In this document: in pieces, positions 10,456 through 23,250 of the stretch
Layout of the letters: the number at the start of each line of letters is the position of its first letter
How positions within the stretch are numbered: the stretch's first letter is position 1
NCBI GenBank assembly: GCA_025403435.1
Contig: CM046345.1
Coordinates: 992,001 to 1,056,000, forward strand
DNA length: 64,000 bases
Source: Artocarpus heterophyllus
Lineage: Eukaryota > Streptophyta > Magnoliopsida > Rosales > Moraceae
Direction of reading: 5' to 3'
Translations under genes and position numbers: made by a program
The notes under the pieces: model-generated
Told to the model about the DNA's origin: nothing
The model's input: only the letters and a program-made list of their open reading frames with translations
Databases searched by the model: none

Positions 10456-13087
10456 TACCAACTTAGTTTAATCAAAGAACTTAAATATCCACAATTAAAG
10501 AATAAGTAAACAAGTAACTCTACACATATCGTCATATACATGGAATGACCGTTAAACAGGTGACTCCAAATGTAATTTTATATTTCCATTCACTAGTGGC
10601 GTACCGTAAATATCGTCATAAACTAAATAAGTGTTTGATAGGCTGTTAGAACTATTAGTTAGAACTATTTTATTGTAATACGTAAGAGTTTTATATTATA
10701 GTAATATTTTATTATTATTGTAACATGTAAAAGTTTATATTGTTTGAATTAAAAAAGTAGTTTAAAACACTGATGAAAACAAGTAATAAATTTTTTTAAT
10801 CATGTCCACTAGTAATGTTCCTCAAAAGATTCAATTCCATCTAGGTGTCCTAGAGTAACATCAGTTTCACCGCTACGTGGTAGTTGATGTTGACCAAAGG
10901 GTGATCAGCCCGAGTGGTACGTGGCTTGTTGTTAGAGGGAGAGGTGATGGTCTGATTTTTCGGCAAGGGTGCTTTCAAGTGAGAGTGTCCTAGATATTAA
11001 GGTTCCGCTAGATAAATAGATTTAGATTAATAATTTAATTTGAGTTAATGTGATTTGAATTAAGATTTAAGTTAGTGATCTAAATTGTTATTTAAATTGA
11101 TGTTTGGATGTACATTTAAGTTTTAATCTGAGTATAGAATAAAATTGAAATTTGTGTTTGGAGAGGTAGTGAAGATAGTTTTTGATTTATTAATAAATCT
11201 AATAAAATCTTAATAGTAATGATCTTAAAAAATATGCAATATAGATCTTGATTTATTCCTCTATTTATTAGGAACATAGTTAAAAAAAATCATCTCAATT
11301 GGATATCAAATGAAGAAGTTATGATTTTTTTTTCTCAAATACAAGAGAGAGAATTTTAGTTTTTACTGTAGCAAAGCTATCAAAGTATCAAAAGTTTAAG
11401 AAGGATAAGAACTCTGAAAACTTAGATTCTTGATACTTAAATGATTTATATTTTGGGGGAAAACAAACATATATCAAAGGATTCTTGATACTCAAATCTA
11501 AAATTGAGTCCATTAAGTTCAAAGAATGCATGAAACAAACATACCCTAAATTTTAACCCTCAAATTCTTCAAAATTTTAAAATAGACCATAATACCTCAA
11601 AACTTTTCATCCAACTTTTGCAAAATAGCAACTTTGGGCACAAAAGTATAGTTTTGTTATTATCAAATCCCACAAGTTTTACTCAACAACTCAAGTTCTC
11701 CTTTTTTTCCTATGTTTTCTATGACGTTCTTTTTCAGACTAATCTTTTCTTTCTCTTCACCAATCTCTCTCTATCCTTCTTTCTTTCTCCAACTTCGTTA
11801 CCTGCATATTGTTTTTCTTTTTTTTTTTTTGTGAATCTCGCACGTTATTTCACCTTTTCTCTTTTCTATTTTTTTTTTCAGTCACCAGAGGAGCATATTT
11901 CACCTTTTCTCTTTTTGTTTTTATTAGAAAGTATGGTGTTAAATTTAATACCATTTATAATATTACCTTACACAAAGGATTTTGATTAGATAGATTGAGT
12001 TCTTTTCTTTGTAGAAAGTGAAATGCAGTGAGAGATAAGCTTAAAAAAAAATCTTCAAAAAAAATTGTGTTATTTTTCTTATAAATTTTTTCATCATAGT
12101 GAATTATTCTACACCATTTCAATATAAGCGTAACCCTCACATCAAAAATAAACTACGGTATTTATCGTATGTTCTTATTTATGTTTTCTCCACATATTTG
12201 ATTTCCTTATAATTAAGGCTTCAAATTCCCAATAGTTTCACTCCCAAAATTTCCAATACAAATGCTTGGAAGGGTGCAGGTTACGACATATACAGTGAAG
12301 AGACAGCTTATAGAAAGTAGAAAGTTAACCTAAATTTTATTTGTGCATATTGTTGCTCATATTTTCTTCTTCTACCTCTCCCTCTATGAGAAATGCTTAG
12401 ATAAAGATGGCGAACGAGAGAGAGAAAAGGAAAGAAAGAGAGAGAGAGCTGATGCAAGAGAAAATTAAGTTTGGAAAAAGAGAGAACTTTTTGATAAAAA
12501 AGAAAAAATAAAAACAAAAAAAATGTGAAATGACAAAAAGAGGATTTTCAATGGTCACAAACGGAGAAATCCGGTTTTAAGTGTTGGTAGCATTTTGAAT
12601 GAGGCGGTTGGCGTGCTAACCGATATTGGTCAAACAGATAAATGGACGGAGAAGTTACACAACAGATCTGGATTCCTTGTCAAACATAATGCAGCAGCTT
12701 GTATTAGTTCAAAATGCTACACTTTTCCTCATTGTACTAGAGTTTTCTAGAGCTAGATACTTGTAATAAAATGTGATAAGATATCTTGTCAATAGCCGAA
12801 GATTCTAGGCACCAAAATAATTAAAGAAAAGCCTAAAAACAAATAATAGCTAATAGTGTTATAGATTAATTGTTGTAAATCACACATAAAGTTCACTTTA
12901 GGCTTTATGTGTCACTTTAGACCTAGCAATACAGGTTACGATATGATGACACGATACAAACACGACACGATTTTTTATATATTAGTGTCAAAAATAAGCT
13001 AGGGTCATTTTTGTTTCAACCCGTTCGTGTCAACCTTCTTGACACTAAATCGACCCACACTTAAATACTTTATTATTTTTTGAAAAC
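10456..13087. other. AT-rich non-coding region between Jb1 and the copia element
   Basis: No gene recognised. An open frame of 123 codons at 11618-11989 is a product of a T-rich tract and resembles nothing I know. A GA microsatellite lies at about 12415-12452. The stretch 12910-13085 (ACAGGTTACGATATGATGACACGATACAAACACGACACG...) looks like a dispersed plant repeat of the ACACGACACG type and may be a fragment of another mobile element. A possible MITE is listed separately. Confidence 0.5.
11004..11550. mobile_element. Possible degenerate MITE, unit 1
   Basis: In unit 3 the segment starts AGGGTGCGCTAG (near 51227) and all copies end ACAAACATACCCT. The reverse of the end, AGGGTATGTTTG, matches the start at 8 of 12 positions. 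The interior is AT-rich with no coding potential. In units 1 and 2 the start has changed to AGGTTCCGCTAG. No clear target duplication was seen, so this is weak. Confidence 0.25.
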
Positions 13088-13093
13088 GATTTG

Positions 13094-16000
13094 CCCTAAG
13101 TGAGTAAATATAACATGTCTTGCATCTCCATAGCCTCTACATCCTTCTAGAAAACCCTTGTTTGTAGTGTCTTCGTGAAAGGATCAGCTATACTGTCCTC
13201 GGACACGATCTTGCATACTACAACATGTCTACCCTCAACGAAGTCCTTTATCACTTGATACTTCCAAAGAATATGTTTACTCTTCTTATGAAATCTTGGT
13301 TCCTTAGCATTAACTATCACTGCAGTGTTATCATGATATAACGACATCTCTTTATCCATACCAGAAACTACCTCAAGATCCCCAAGAAACTTGCAGAGCC
13401 ACAAAGTTTCTTTTGAAGCTTCACTAGTGACCATATACTCGGCCTCTATCGTTGAATCCGAAGTGCAATCTTGTTTGAAACTTCTCCAAACAATGGCGCT
13501 TCCTCCTAAAGTAAACATTGATCCTAAAGTCGATCTTCTTGAATCCAAATGGGATTAGAAATCCAAGTCAGTGTATTCAAAAGGTGTTAGATCCTCACCA
13601 GATTACACTAGCATATAACCTCTAGTCCTTCTTAAGTACTTGAAAATATACTTGATTGTGATCTGACTGAAATCAACTTACTATTTCGACCACATAAGAA
13701 ATGTCTGGTTGAGTGTAAAGCATTGCAAACATGAGACTACTCACTACCGAAGCATAAGGCACGTTCTTCATGTATTCTCTTTCTTCATCAGACTTTGGAG
13801 AGTCTTTCTTAGAAAGAGTAATTCCAGACTTAGATGGTTTCCCACCTTTCTTCAAATTCTGGATTGCATACTTTTCAAGAATTTTATCTATGTAGATAGC
13901 TTGGGATAAAGCTATTATTTTATTCTTCCTATCTCGAAAGATTTGGATACCTAGAACATATGTCAAGTGCTTAGTAAACTATAATTTGACCAATAACAAT
14001 GCCCCAAATGTCATCTACATAGAATAGTAGAAAAACCACCTTCCCATCCTTAATGTATTTGTAAACATATAGTTCATCCATATTTTGTTCAAACCCATGT
14101 CTTGATCACTTGATCAAATCTTATGTTTCAAGAACGAAAAGTTTGCTTAAGTCCATAAATAAACTTTACCAACTTACAGGCCTTACTCTCTTGACCTTAG
14201 CTTTGAACCCGTTTAGTTGTACCTTCTATATGGTCTCATCAAGTTAACCGTTAAGAATGGCTTTCTTGACATCCATTTGTCAAATCTCATAGTCGAGAAC
14301 AACAGCTATGAACAAAAGAATACGGATGGACTTAAGCATGGCTATAGGTGAAAAGGTTTCCTTGTATCAATTCCTTCTTTTGTGTGTATCCATTTGCTAC
14401 TAATCTAATCTTATAGGTTTCGAATTTCCCACTTGTTCCTCTCTTTCTCTTATAGATCCACTTACACCCTATGGGCTTTACCCCTTTAGGAAGGTGCACA
14501 AGCTCCCAGACTTGATTAGTCTTCATAAACTTTATCTCAATGTTCATAGCTTCTGTCTAGAGCTTGGAAGTAACATCCTCCATAGCCTCTATATATGTTT
14601 AAGGATCCCTATCGTGTTTAACAGGCTCAGCCGAGTAAGCTTCACCATTGAACATATACCTATCAGGTTGACGCCCGATTCTCCTACTACGTCCAAGCTC
14701 TTAAGGTTGTTGTTCAGTTGGTTTTTCTACATTGATTAGATTGGTTTCAACCAGAATCCCTAGAGTGATTGAATCACTCACTGACTCCTTGAGTACCACT
14801 CTACTACGAGGTTTAAAGTCGTTCATGTAACTTTCCTTAAAGAAAGTTGCATTCGTCAAAACCACGACTTTATTTTCTTTTGGGTTATAAAAATAACTCT
14901 CTTTAGTTCCTTTTGGATATCCTATAAACACACACACTTCTGAACGTGCTTCTAATTTATTCGCTTCCTTGTACAAGACATGAGCAAGATAACCCCATAT
15001 GCGAATATGATTTAAAAATGTCTTTCTACTCATCCACAACTCGTGAGGAGTTTTAAGACTCGATTTAGAAAGCACATTTTTAAAAGATGACATACAGTTT
15101 GTAATACGTATCTCCAAAAGGATAAAGGTAATTTTGAATAACTCATCATAGACCGAACCATGTCCAACAAAATCCTATTCCTTCTCTCAACCATGCCATT
15201 CTGTTGTGGAGTGCCTGGTGGAGAGGTATTCTCCACCTCGAATGGATCGAAGTGTCTTTATGGGTTTACCTAATTGCTTCTTTGTTTCAACTCAAAACTT
15301 CCTGAACTTGTCAAAAGTTTCCCTCTTATGATGCATTAGGTAGACTTACCTATATCTCGAGTAATCATTAATAAAAGTGACAAAATACTCGTACCCTTCT
15401 CGTGCCTTGATGTTTATAGGACCACAAACATCACTATGTATAAGTTCTAGGACCCTTTCGGCTCGATTACCCTTATACCCAAATGGTCTTTTGGTCATTT
15501 TGTCCTCCAAACAAGATTTACATTGTGGTATAGATTCCACCTCTAAATTATTTAAAGGTTCATTATTTACCAACCTTTGAATCATATCCAAGCTAATATG
15601 ACCTAATCGCTAGTGTCAAAGAAAAGTCTTATTAGAGTGAAAAGTTTTAAGTCTTTTAGGGTTATCATTAACCTTAGTGTTAAGCAGTAAGTCCATCTTA
15701 GATTTGATAAAATATGGGTTTTTTGCAACCATCCACTATAGATAAAATATTTGTTTTTACGAATCACAACTTTATTATTAAAGTAAACTGAATAAGAGTT
15801 TTTAAATAAACAAGCGACAGAAATTAAATTTTTTTTAAGTTTAGGAACATAAAAACAATCTCTTAAACCTAAAGTTCTATACCTATTAAAGTAAAGATCG
15901 ATGTCTCCTATTGTTTCAGCCAACACTAAGGATCCATCGTCTATCCGCAACATGAAGCGCTCATGTGGCAAACTTCTCATTTCCGTGAACCCCTGCAGAG

Positions 16001-16895
16001 AAACACAAATATGATTAGTTGCTCCAGAATCTATGACCCAAATGTCATTTGATTCCTCAACTAAACAAGTCTCAATAACTAGAAGTTTGCACTTACCTCC
16101 TTTGGATTTGACGTCCTTGCAAATCTTCTTGATATGCCTAGCCTTCTAGCAAAAAAAAAAAGCACTTTAGTTTCTTTAGGTTCCTTGAATTTTTATCCTT
16201 GCCTTTTGCCAGAGTAGAAGATTTTTTGTTCTTAGCCCTCTGCTTCTTTCTATTCCCAGAGTTCGTATTATAACCAGATACAGCTGCTAAGTTTGCCTCT
16301 CCAAGAGCCGAAGCTTCCCTCTCCAAGATTCTCAAACCTCTGTAACTGCTTCATCAGCTTGGTCAAGGTCACATCCTGTCTATTGCTCAAATTATATGAA
16401 GCTCAAAATGGGATGCTCTATAGATGGAGTCTTAAAGACCATAGTCATATGTAACTCAACAATAATGTCATCTCCATGGGTTTGAGCCTCAACGAGGTAA
16501 CCAATGGCAACATCATATGCTCCTTCATAGGAGTCTTTTGCTTTTGTTTGCAATTAAGGAACTTTCGAAGAGCCCCTTACCGTTTTCGTTAAGGATTAGC
16601 CTCCAAACATGTCTTCCAGATTATCTAAAATCTACTTAACAGTCTCATAATCCTTATGTTAAGCTTGTAGCATATTATTCATGCTATCCATAATATAAAA
16701 CGGGCCTGATCATTAGCACCCTTCCAACAATCATACGCTTAGATTTGGTCATTAGAGGATTCGCCGATAGGCTCAGTAGGACAAGGCTTGGTTAGCACAA
16801 ATTTTAGTTTCTCAAAAGAAATGATGATATTCAGGTTCCTTTTCTAATCGTTATAATTCTCGCCAGCTAATGTATTTTTATCGAGTATCAAGATA
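13094..16895 (-). pseudogene. Degenerate copia gag-pol, unit 1
   Basis: The reading frame is broken by many stops and frameshifts. Order on the minus strand: gag (about 16130-16895, with ENYND and the LTKPCPTEP region of UBN2-type gag; the zinc knuckle is degenerate); aspartic protease motif DSGATNHI (about 16010-16031); zinc-binding and GAG-pre-integrase block (CKSCLEDK, about 15500); integrase (IHSDVCGP and FINDYSRY about 15350-15440; TPQQNGMVERRNR near 15180-15215); reverse transcriptase (GCKWIYKRKR near 14450-14490; YVDD at about 14010-14025); RNase H (13147-13548, containing STIEAEY). It cannot encode a working polyprotein. Unit 3 has a more diverged version of the same copy. Confidence 0.88.
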
Positions 16896-18370
16896 AAGCA
16901 TTTTTAGACATTTAAATCTACAATAAAGAATCATACACCAAATATAAGCAAAATTCCATAACAGTTTAGTAAGATAACACAAACAAGTAAGCATACAATG
17001 TGTTTATGTGTCAAAACCTTGAAAAAGTTATAACCTTACAATGATAATCCCTAACTTAGAATTCAACAAGCTGCCTAAGGGAGACTTGCCAAATTCAGTC
17101 AGGAACACGGATCCCCTCCAATTAATATATGCCATCCAAGACACGTCTGATCTAGCATATACTAAGAATAGTTTTCTTTAGTCATTAACTTTATACACAA
17201 AGCTCCTATGGGAGGTTAATAATAAAATTAATCTTGAGTGTATAACTAACGTTTTAACTACTTCATCCATGATTTATAATCGCCACCTAGGGGTGTACAA
17301 TGATAAGGCATGCTAAAGTAAATTGTCCCTTTGAAGATCGAACCTGGTACATGATTAAATCTCTTTCTAGGGGTCGAAATTATCATGTGTTACCTATGGA
17401 CCAACAATGGAGGCCTTAGATCCTCTCTTCGAAAACATTCTCCCACTCAATAAAAAAAAAAGGTTTTATGTTAACATGCATGAATAATTTTTAATGAACA
17501 GCACTCCCTATTTTACATGACATGTTATTAACATACATGGTAAAACATATTATAATGTAGACAAACAACGTAACATGCAAAGCTACAAGCAATATAATAA
17601 GCAGCCGTAATATCATGGTTCCATCCTAGAAAAAAGAAATAAAGATTACAAAAGAATAATCAAAACATATTATGGATTCTTCATCTTGTATGTTCTTGTT
17701 GTATCATTCTTCTTGTGGTGTCTGTTTTCAATTCTTCAATCTCACATAAATGAAAAATTTGTTCTTCTACTTATCATAAAATATTATGTTTCTCAAAATT
17801 ATCTCCAACAAAAATAAAAATGACACCAAAAAACGTATTGTTTTTTTTTTTAAAATAGTTTTGCTCGCTGATCGGCTTGCTGGTCTACGACAACTGGCCT
17901 GCTGGTAATTGGTAATTGGGATGCTAATCAATAGTGAACCAGCGTTTTTCAAACTTTTGTAAAAATAATTTTAAGTACTTTTTAATTTATTTTTCAACAA
18001 TGTAAAAACATAGATCCGTCTTCACTTTGAATAATTATTTTAATACAAATTTTACAAACCAAAATTAAAATAATAAATCGTAGAGGGTGACGATAGATCT
18101 CCATCAATTACATAAAAACCTAAATACACATTCTAACTTCTAAAGAACCATAATTGGTAAAATTAATTAATTAAAATAATTAAAATAGAAATTTAATTAA
18201 CAATAACTAATTAATAAACATCCACCACATAATCTCATGACAATATATTATATAGAAACCCTAGAGTGTTATCTCTCTAAAAAATATAATTCAAGCATAA
18301 GAGAGCATAAGATCACATGATTTATGTACATTGTATGATTAGAAACTCATAAAAGCAACGTAAGAGCATG

Positions 18371-18382
18371 GCTCTGATTCCA
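18371..18382 (-). other. Primer-binding site of the copia element, unit 1 (one mismatch)
   Basis: On the minus strand TGGAATCAGAGC, one base from the initiator-tRNA-Met site TGGTATCAGAGC found in units 2 and 3. It is two bases inside the LTR edge, as expected. Confidence 0.85.
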
Positions 18383-18384
18383 AT

Positions 18385-20215
18385 TGTTGGAAAACGATAC
18401 GCATCGAAATTTTAAAATTTTAAATCAAAGTTTTTTCTAAAAAAAAAATTTGACATGCTAAGTACATAAATTAATAATAGATCTTATGTACCTCTTTTAT
18501 ATGCCGAAGTTCATAGAAAAATAGAATAAAGAAGAACGTTTTGGAAGAGCCTCAACAAACTAGTATTCCTTGTTATTCTCTTTCCATTATTAGAGTGCGG
18601 ATAGTTGCACATCGTATAGTCTTCCTCTGGTGACTCTTTTTCCAACCATTTGAGAAAAACCAAGAGCTAAGATTCGAGATGTTGAATAATAGCTCTATGA
18701 GAGTTTCAGAGTTTCTCTCACAAGTAAACTCACTCGATACTTCTTAAATAATATGAGGAACAATGAAAAATAGTTCCCTTTATATAGTGGTTGAATTTGG
18801 GGTTAGTTCTTATCAGATTAGGCTTCAAAATTCGAGTCTAGATCCACTTTTGATTAAAAAAAAAAACACGCCAAAAACGCATAATCGTATTATCACATGT
18901 TCAGCCTACCGATCTTCTTGATCGGCTAGATCAGCCTATCAAATTTTCTACACTGGCCTATCGACCGAGCGATAATTTGAAAATCTTAGTCTTATTTCAC
19001 ATGAGAATCTTAGATAAAGCTTTAGTTTTAATTTAAATAACCCAATAGAGAAGTTAGCTGACTAAAACAGTCATATATAAATACTCCCATATCAAATAAA
19101 ATATTTCCAAAAAATTCAACATGTTTATCTTGAATTAATTTTGTAAATTAATTCAATTGATAAACTAACATGAATTATTAAATCTACTTTATTAAATTTC
19201 AGCCAATCTAATAATTAACATAAGTCACCAATATGTAAAAAAAAAAAGTGTTATATCGTTACAGGAATTATTATGAGCTAGCAAAGGGGACCTAATGGAC
19301 ATATATAGATCAAGCCTCTATAATTATAAAATGACATATTTTAGATATATATATTTTATAATTATCAACTCTAACGCTACTTTACTAAAAGCTTAGAGTT
19401 GGACTCTCGAACTATATAAAATTACAAAGCTTTAATAAGCTAATCGTCCATGACATATCATAATGTGTAACATCCTTATAGGATATTCATAGTCGGCTTT
19501 AGGATAAATTCCATTTTACCTTTTCGATTATTTTTATCTTATGTTCTATTATCTCATCATTGGAATACTTACTATCCATAAATAGTATACCACACCATTA
19601 TACCTATGTATCTAAATGGTTCAGCGCTCTAGTCCTCCAATTATAGGATAATGCCCATAAAAAAATATCATTAACTCTACAAAAGAGTTATGGATTCTAT
19701 ATCTATGAATAAAGGGTCTACGTCAATCAAGAGTTATGTCTCTAACGTACCGGTATGCATACTATTATTAAATCAGAATGTCACCTTTTGGTACATCAAA
19801 AGACACAAGTCAAGAATAAGGGCCCATTAATTTATTTCAGGATTAAGACATAACGCATATAATTGTCTAAAGTTAATTGATTTAAACAAATAGAATTATT
19901 AATTAAATCAATTCAACTTTTGTCCCGTTGAGGATGTAAACAACATAACAATCTTAACATGAATAAAGTGTCCAACGTTATTCTCTCAATTGCGGACCTT
20001 ATTATTTGGACTATCACTTTTAAGATTGATGTCTTCTATATAATCTATCGATGTTAAAGGTTTAGACTAATAGTTTTAGACTTTACTTATCATATATTCA
20101 ATAAAAATGAACATAAAATGGACAACATTTAATATATGAATAATAAATAAATTATTGATCAAATTTATACAAAAAATTATTATATCATTTAATTCTTGGC
20201 GCACCTAATCTAACA
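18385..20215 (-). repeat. 5' LTR of the copia element, unit 1
   Basis: Starts TGTTGGA and ends TCTAACA, a 7-base inverted terminal pair with one mismatch, next to the primer-binding site. Length 1831 bases. A minus-strand TATA box CTATATAAAG is at 18778-18787, which puts U3 to the right and R-U5 at about 18385-18750. No second copy was found on the left side of the element. Confidence 0.8.
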
Positions 20216-20241
20216 ATATATACATTAAAAACTGTCAACAA

Positions 20242-20745
20242 ATGGTGGATTTGCTACCAAGACCTCAACAAACTGCCATTGCTTTTTCATCTCTGGTCTT
20301 TGTGCTTGTATTTGATTGTCCCGCATTGGAGTCACTTCTGGAATGGGGATCGGACTCAAAACTAAAGAAAGTTTGGCTATGGAGTAACAAAAAGCTTTTC
20401 GAGACTCGCATGAACTGGAATCTGCAAAAACTGTCCTCTTTAGAATTCTGAAACGTCTCCGAATGGGAAGGGACATCATTTCCTGATCAAGAGGGGCTGC
20501 TTCCAACCAGCCTTAGGGAAATTTACACTCAGAATTGTGGCAACCTTGAAGCTCTTAATCAACAACTAACATCTCTTGTTCACTTGTGTGTTTATAGCTG
20601 CAAAAGTATCCTGCAGTGCTTGCCAGAAGAAGGGCTGCCTCCTCCTCTTTCTCCTTTGTCAATCGACGGATGTCCTTGGCCAAACCAACGACGTCAGGAA
20701 GGAGGGGAAGATTGGCCTAAGGTTGCCCACATCAATGAAGTGTAA
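20242..20745 (+). pseudogene. 3' end of an NLR (CC-NBS-LRR) resistance gene, unit 1
   Basis: One frame gives leucine-rich-repeat text (CPALESLLEWGSDSKLKKVW, LPTSLREIYTQNCGNLEAL, LTSLVHLCVYSCKSI) ending in LQCLPEEGLPPPLSPL, GCPWPNQRRQEGGEDWPKVA and TAA at 20743-20745. That is the characteristic C-terminus of RPP13-like/I2-like CNL proteins, which are intracellular immune receptors. An in-frame TGA at 20449-20451 and the absence of any NB-ARC domain show it is a dead fragment. The copia LTR ends 27 bases upstream, so the element probably cut or replaced the rest of the gene. Unit 2 has the same copy including the stop; unit 3 lost it. Confidence 0.85.
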
Positions 20746-21268
20746 TTATTATTAAATGCCCCTCGGTTCTACAATTGTGTCTGCGATCTCTTTCCTCCAA
20801 TAATAATCTTCAGTACGCCTTTTTTTTTTAGTTACTACTTTGCACAATCTTAGTCTTCTGTATATATTGTTTTCATTAGATTTTATTCGATTTTCATAGT
20901 AAGTTATTGTCAAGTGTGAACCTGTCAGTGCTCGATGCATTTACATAATTAACTTTAGGTTACTGTATATGCTAAGTACTTTTTATCTTCTTCTCAAATT
21001 AAAATTCCAATTGTGTTTTATTAAAAAAAAATACCTCTCAAACTTTCGTCCTTGTAGCATTGTACTCCTAATTAGAGAATTTTTTTTTCAATGAATATCT
21101 AAAACTTTTTTTGTATATTTTCATTTTAGGAAATCTTTTTAGTTAAGTATTAGGTATTTTTTTGTGATTGTAATTTATATTTATATGGAGCTCATTCATA
21201 ATGCTTGTTACTAGTGAACCTTTCCTTTTTTTCATAGTCTATTCATGTAGACACACTGTTGGCCTGCG
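20746..21268. other. DNA between the NLR fragment and unit 2
   Basis: AT-rich; no gene seen. It is nearly the same as 40867-41388 and has no counterpart at the left edge of unit 1, where J0 flanking DNA is found instead. Confidence 0.6.
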
Positions 21269-21831
21269 TAAAAAATTTATGTCATCTTTTTTCTTTTCTT
21301 TTCTTATTTAATCTCATAACGTTATATATGTTAACAAAAGGTTCATTAATTTTGTTAGGACTTTCAAGGTAATTTAACACATAAATAATAGCATTGGCAT
21401 ATAACATAGAGGTATTTTTGTAACTCTATTCTGTTTAAAGCTAATTTGATTTTAAAATGATTTAATTCAAAAGTTCTATAAGAAGTATAATACTTAATAA
21501 ATTTAAAGAAAATCTTAATAATAAATAATAACTATCTTTGCCTTTATTTCTATGTGATTACAAGATAAGCTAGTAGAGTAATTGTTCACTTATAAATTGT
21601 TCAACGACCCCATTCGTATGGCACGTGTTATTTCTCTTAAAAAACCTAAGAAAATGATGTTTTTTTTTAATATTCTATAAATTAGAAAAACCAATGTTAC
21701 CTTTTAAAAATTGAGTGGCATATTGTTACAAAATTTAGTTATAGTCCAATTTTACAACGCAACATGTTTTATAATATGAATGTTCTACTGTCATCTGGTT
21801 CATATATGTTATGTTTTGCTTTCGTTTGCAG

Positions 21832-21988
21832 GATCTGTGCATGGGTCATGAAGTCGGCAGAAGAAGGCTTCCCCATGGAAAGCGAGAAATTTCAACAACC
21901 TGATCAGATTATATACGCTTTGTTCAGAAATATTGTCTTCATTATATTGTGGCATATATGGAAATTGATGGCCGATCATCACAAGAAG
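21832..21988 (+). other. Exon-like segment of unknown nature, unit 2
   Basis: 157 bases between TTCGTTTGCAG and AAG/GTTTTT. One frame is open throughout (ICAWVMKSAEEGFPME..., ending KLMADHHKK) with a hydrophobic stretch FRNIVFIILWHIW. It is not recognised; no neighbouring exon could be paired with it. Confidence 0.3.
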
Positions 21989-22304
21989 GTTTTTAAATTC
22001 TTTCATTCTCAGCCTGAAAAAAGTACTAGATTTTTTTTTTTTTTGATTAATAAATAGTCTGTAGAAATGTTGTTTGTTCACGGAACCATTTTGTAGTATT
22101 TCCTCACTTCTTTTATCTTCAGTACTTTCTTCATGGGAAGAAGAAAAAGCCATTTTCACCGCATGAATTGTAAGCGAACAATTTCTCATAGAATATTATT
22201 CAAACTGGGACGAGCTATTGTTAAACATATATACATATTTATATATATGCATTTCAATAGCAGATAAAAATTCTAGGCAAGTTGTATTGCATCAACTTTC
22301 TCTG

Positions 22305-23250
22305 AGTAAGATAATGCGTACGTGTATCGTCTGCCCGCATATTCGTTCACATATTTGCGAACATTATTGCGACTTTTCCTCTTATTGTCGTTTTTGAAAA
22401 CAAATTTTTTTTACCAATTTGTCGTTTTCCCAATTTATCGTGGTTCTCCTTATGCTGTCGTTTCGTCATCGGTGTCCTTTTTTCCTGTTGATTCTTATTT
22501 TCATCTTCCTCCGCTCCTCTTCACATTATTAATTTCTATGTGACACATGACTCTTTTTTCATTCCATTTATGTCATATTTCGTTTTTTAATTTTTTCGCT
22601 TCTTTTGGTCTTCCTTATTCTTTATGAATTTACTTTTCTTCTCCCCGTTCATAGTCGTTTGTCACCTTAATCAATTTTTTGATTGTTATGTTGTTCATCA
22701 TTGATTGTCGTTTTAACCATTTATATGATTTGAAGTCTGTTGACGTCTTTTCAATTATTTTTCGTTTTCTATTTGATATTGAATTTGATTTTCACATTAT
22801 TGTCATTTTATAAGTCTGTAACCTTTCCCTTCCTGGTTTTTCTTTTACTGTTGTTTTTTGTTTCGTTCAACCACTTTTACCTTTTACACTCCTTGATGTC
22901 GTTTTTAGTTTACTATTGCCGTCTTAGAAATATCTTCTTTGTTCTTACCATGTTTTGTCCTTTTGTCTTGTTGCTTTCCTCATCCTGTCGATTCTTCTTA
23001 ATTTGTTGTTGTTTTCCCCGCTTAAGAGTTATTTGTAGTGTTCATTTCGTTTCTTACTGTTTTCTTCTAATGCTTTTGACGTTGCTTTTCTTTCTGTCTC
23101 TCTTTTTTTTTTTTTTTTGAATTAAAGTCGTTCAGTTTCCTTTTGTTGTTTATTAAGAAACTATTGTCGTTTACAAGTTTTTATGTCGTTTTAATTCTTC
23201 TTCCTCTAAAGGACAAAGTTCCCTGTATCTTTTTTCCCTTAAAGAAAAAA
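22305..23250. repeat. T-rich, TGTCGTTT-rich tract, unit 2
   Basis: Same tract as in unit 1 but with about 100 bases deleted at 23035. Open frames of up to 126 codons here are Phe/Leu-rich consequences of base bias. Confidence 0.5.

Larger units (their letters stand above)
13088..20215 (-). mobile_element. Ty1-copia retrotransposon remnant, unit 1 (3' LTR missing)
   Basis: Reading on the minus strand from right to left: 5' LTR 18385-20215, primer-binding site 18371-18382, leader, gag, protease, integrase, reverse transcriptase and RNase H. Integrase before reverse transcriptase is the copia order. The gene part ends with a stop and CTTAGGGCAAATC at about 13088-13104, where a polypurine tract and 3' LTR would be expected; no LTR copy follows, so the element is cut there. 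It sits directly beside the NLR fragment at its 5' LTR edge. Insertion is older than the 20-kb duplication because all units carry it with the same left end. Confidence 0.9.
1313..21268. repeat. Unit 1 of the tandem 20-kb segmental repeat
   Basis: About 19.96 kb, holding the exon-like segment, T-rich tract, Ja1, Jb1, a copia remnant and an NLR fragment. Its start (TAAAAATTTTTGTGTCATC at about 1314) matches TAAAAAATTTATGTCATC at 21269 and 41389. The left part (to about 7230) differs visibly from units 2 and 3; from about 10000 onward it is almost the same as unit 2 but differs from unit 3. The left boundary is set by where similarity begins and may be off by about 15 bases. Confidence 0.9.

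Noticed and set aside
11618..11989. 123-codon plus-strand frame, copied at 31735-32106
   Set aside because: T-rich composition and broken in unit 3 by base changes and indels; no recognisable domain.
13147..16895. Active retrotransposon polyprotein
   Set aside because: Domains are recognisable but stops and frameshifts interrupt all three copies, and the 3' LTR is absent.
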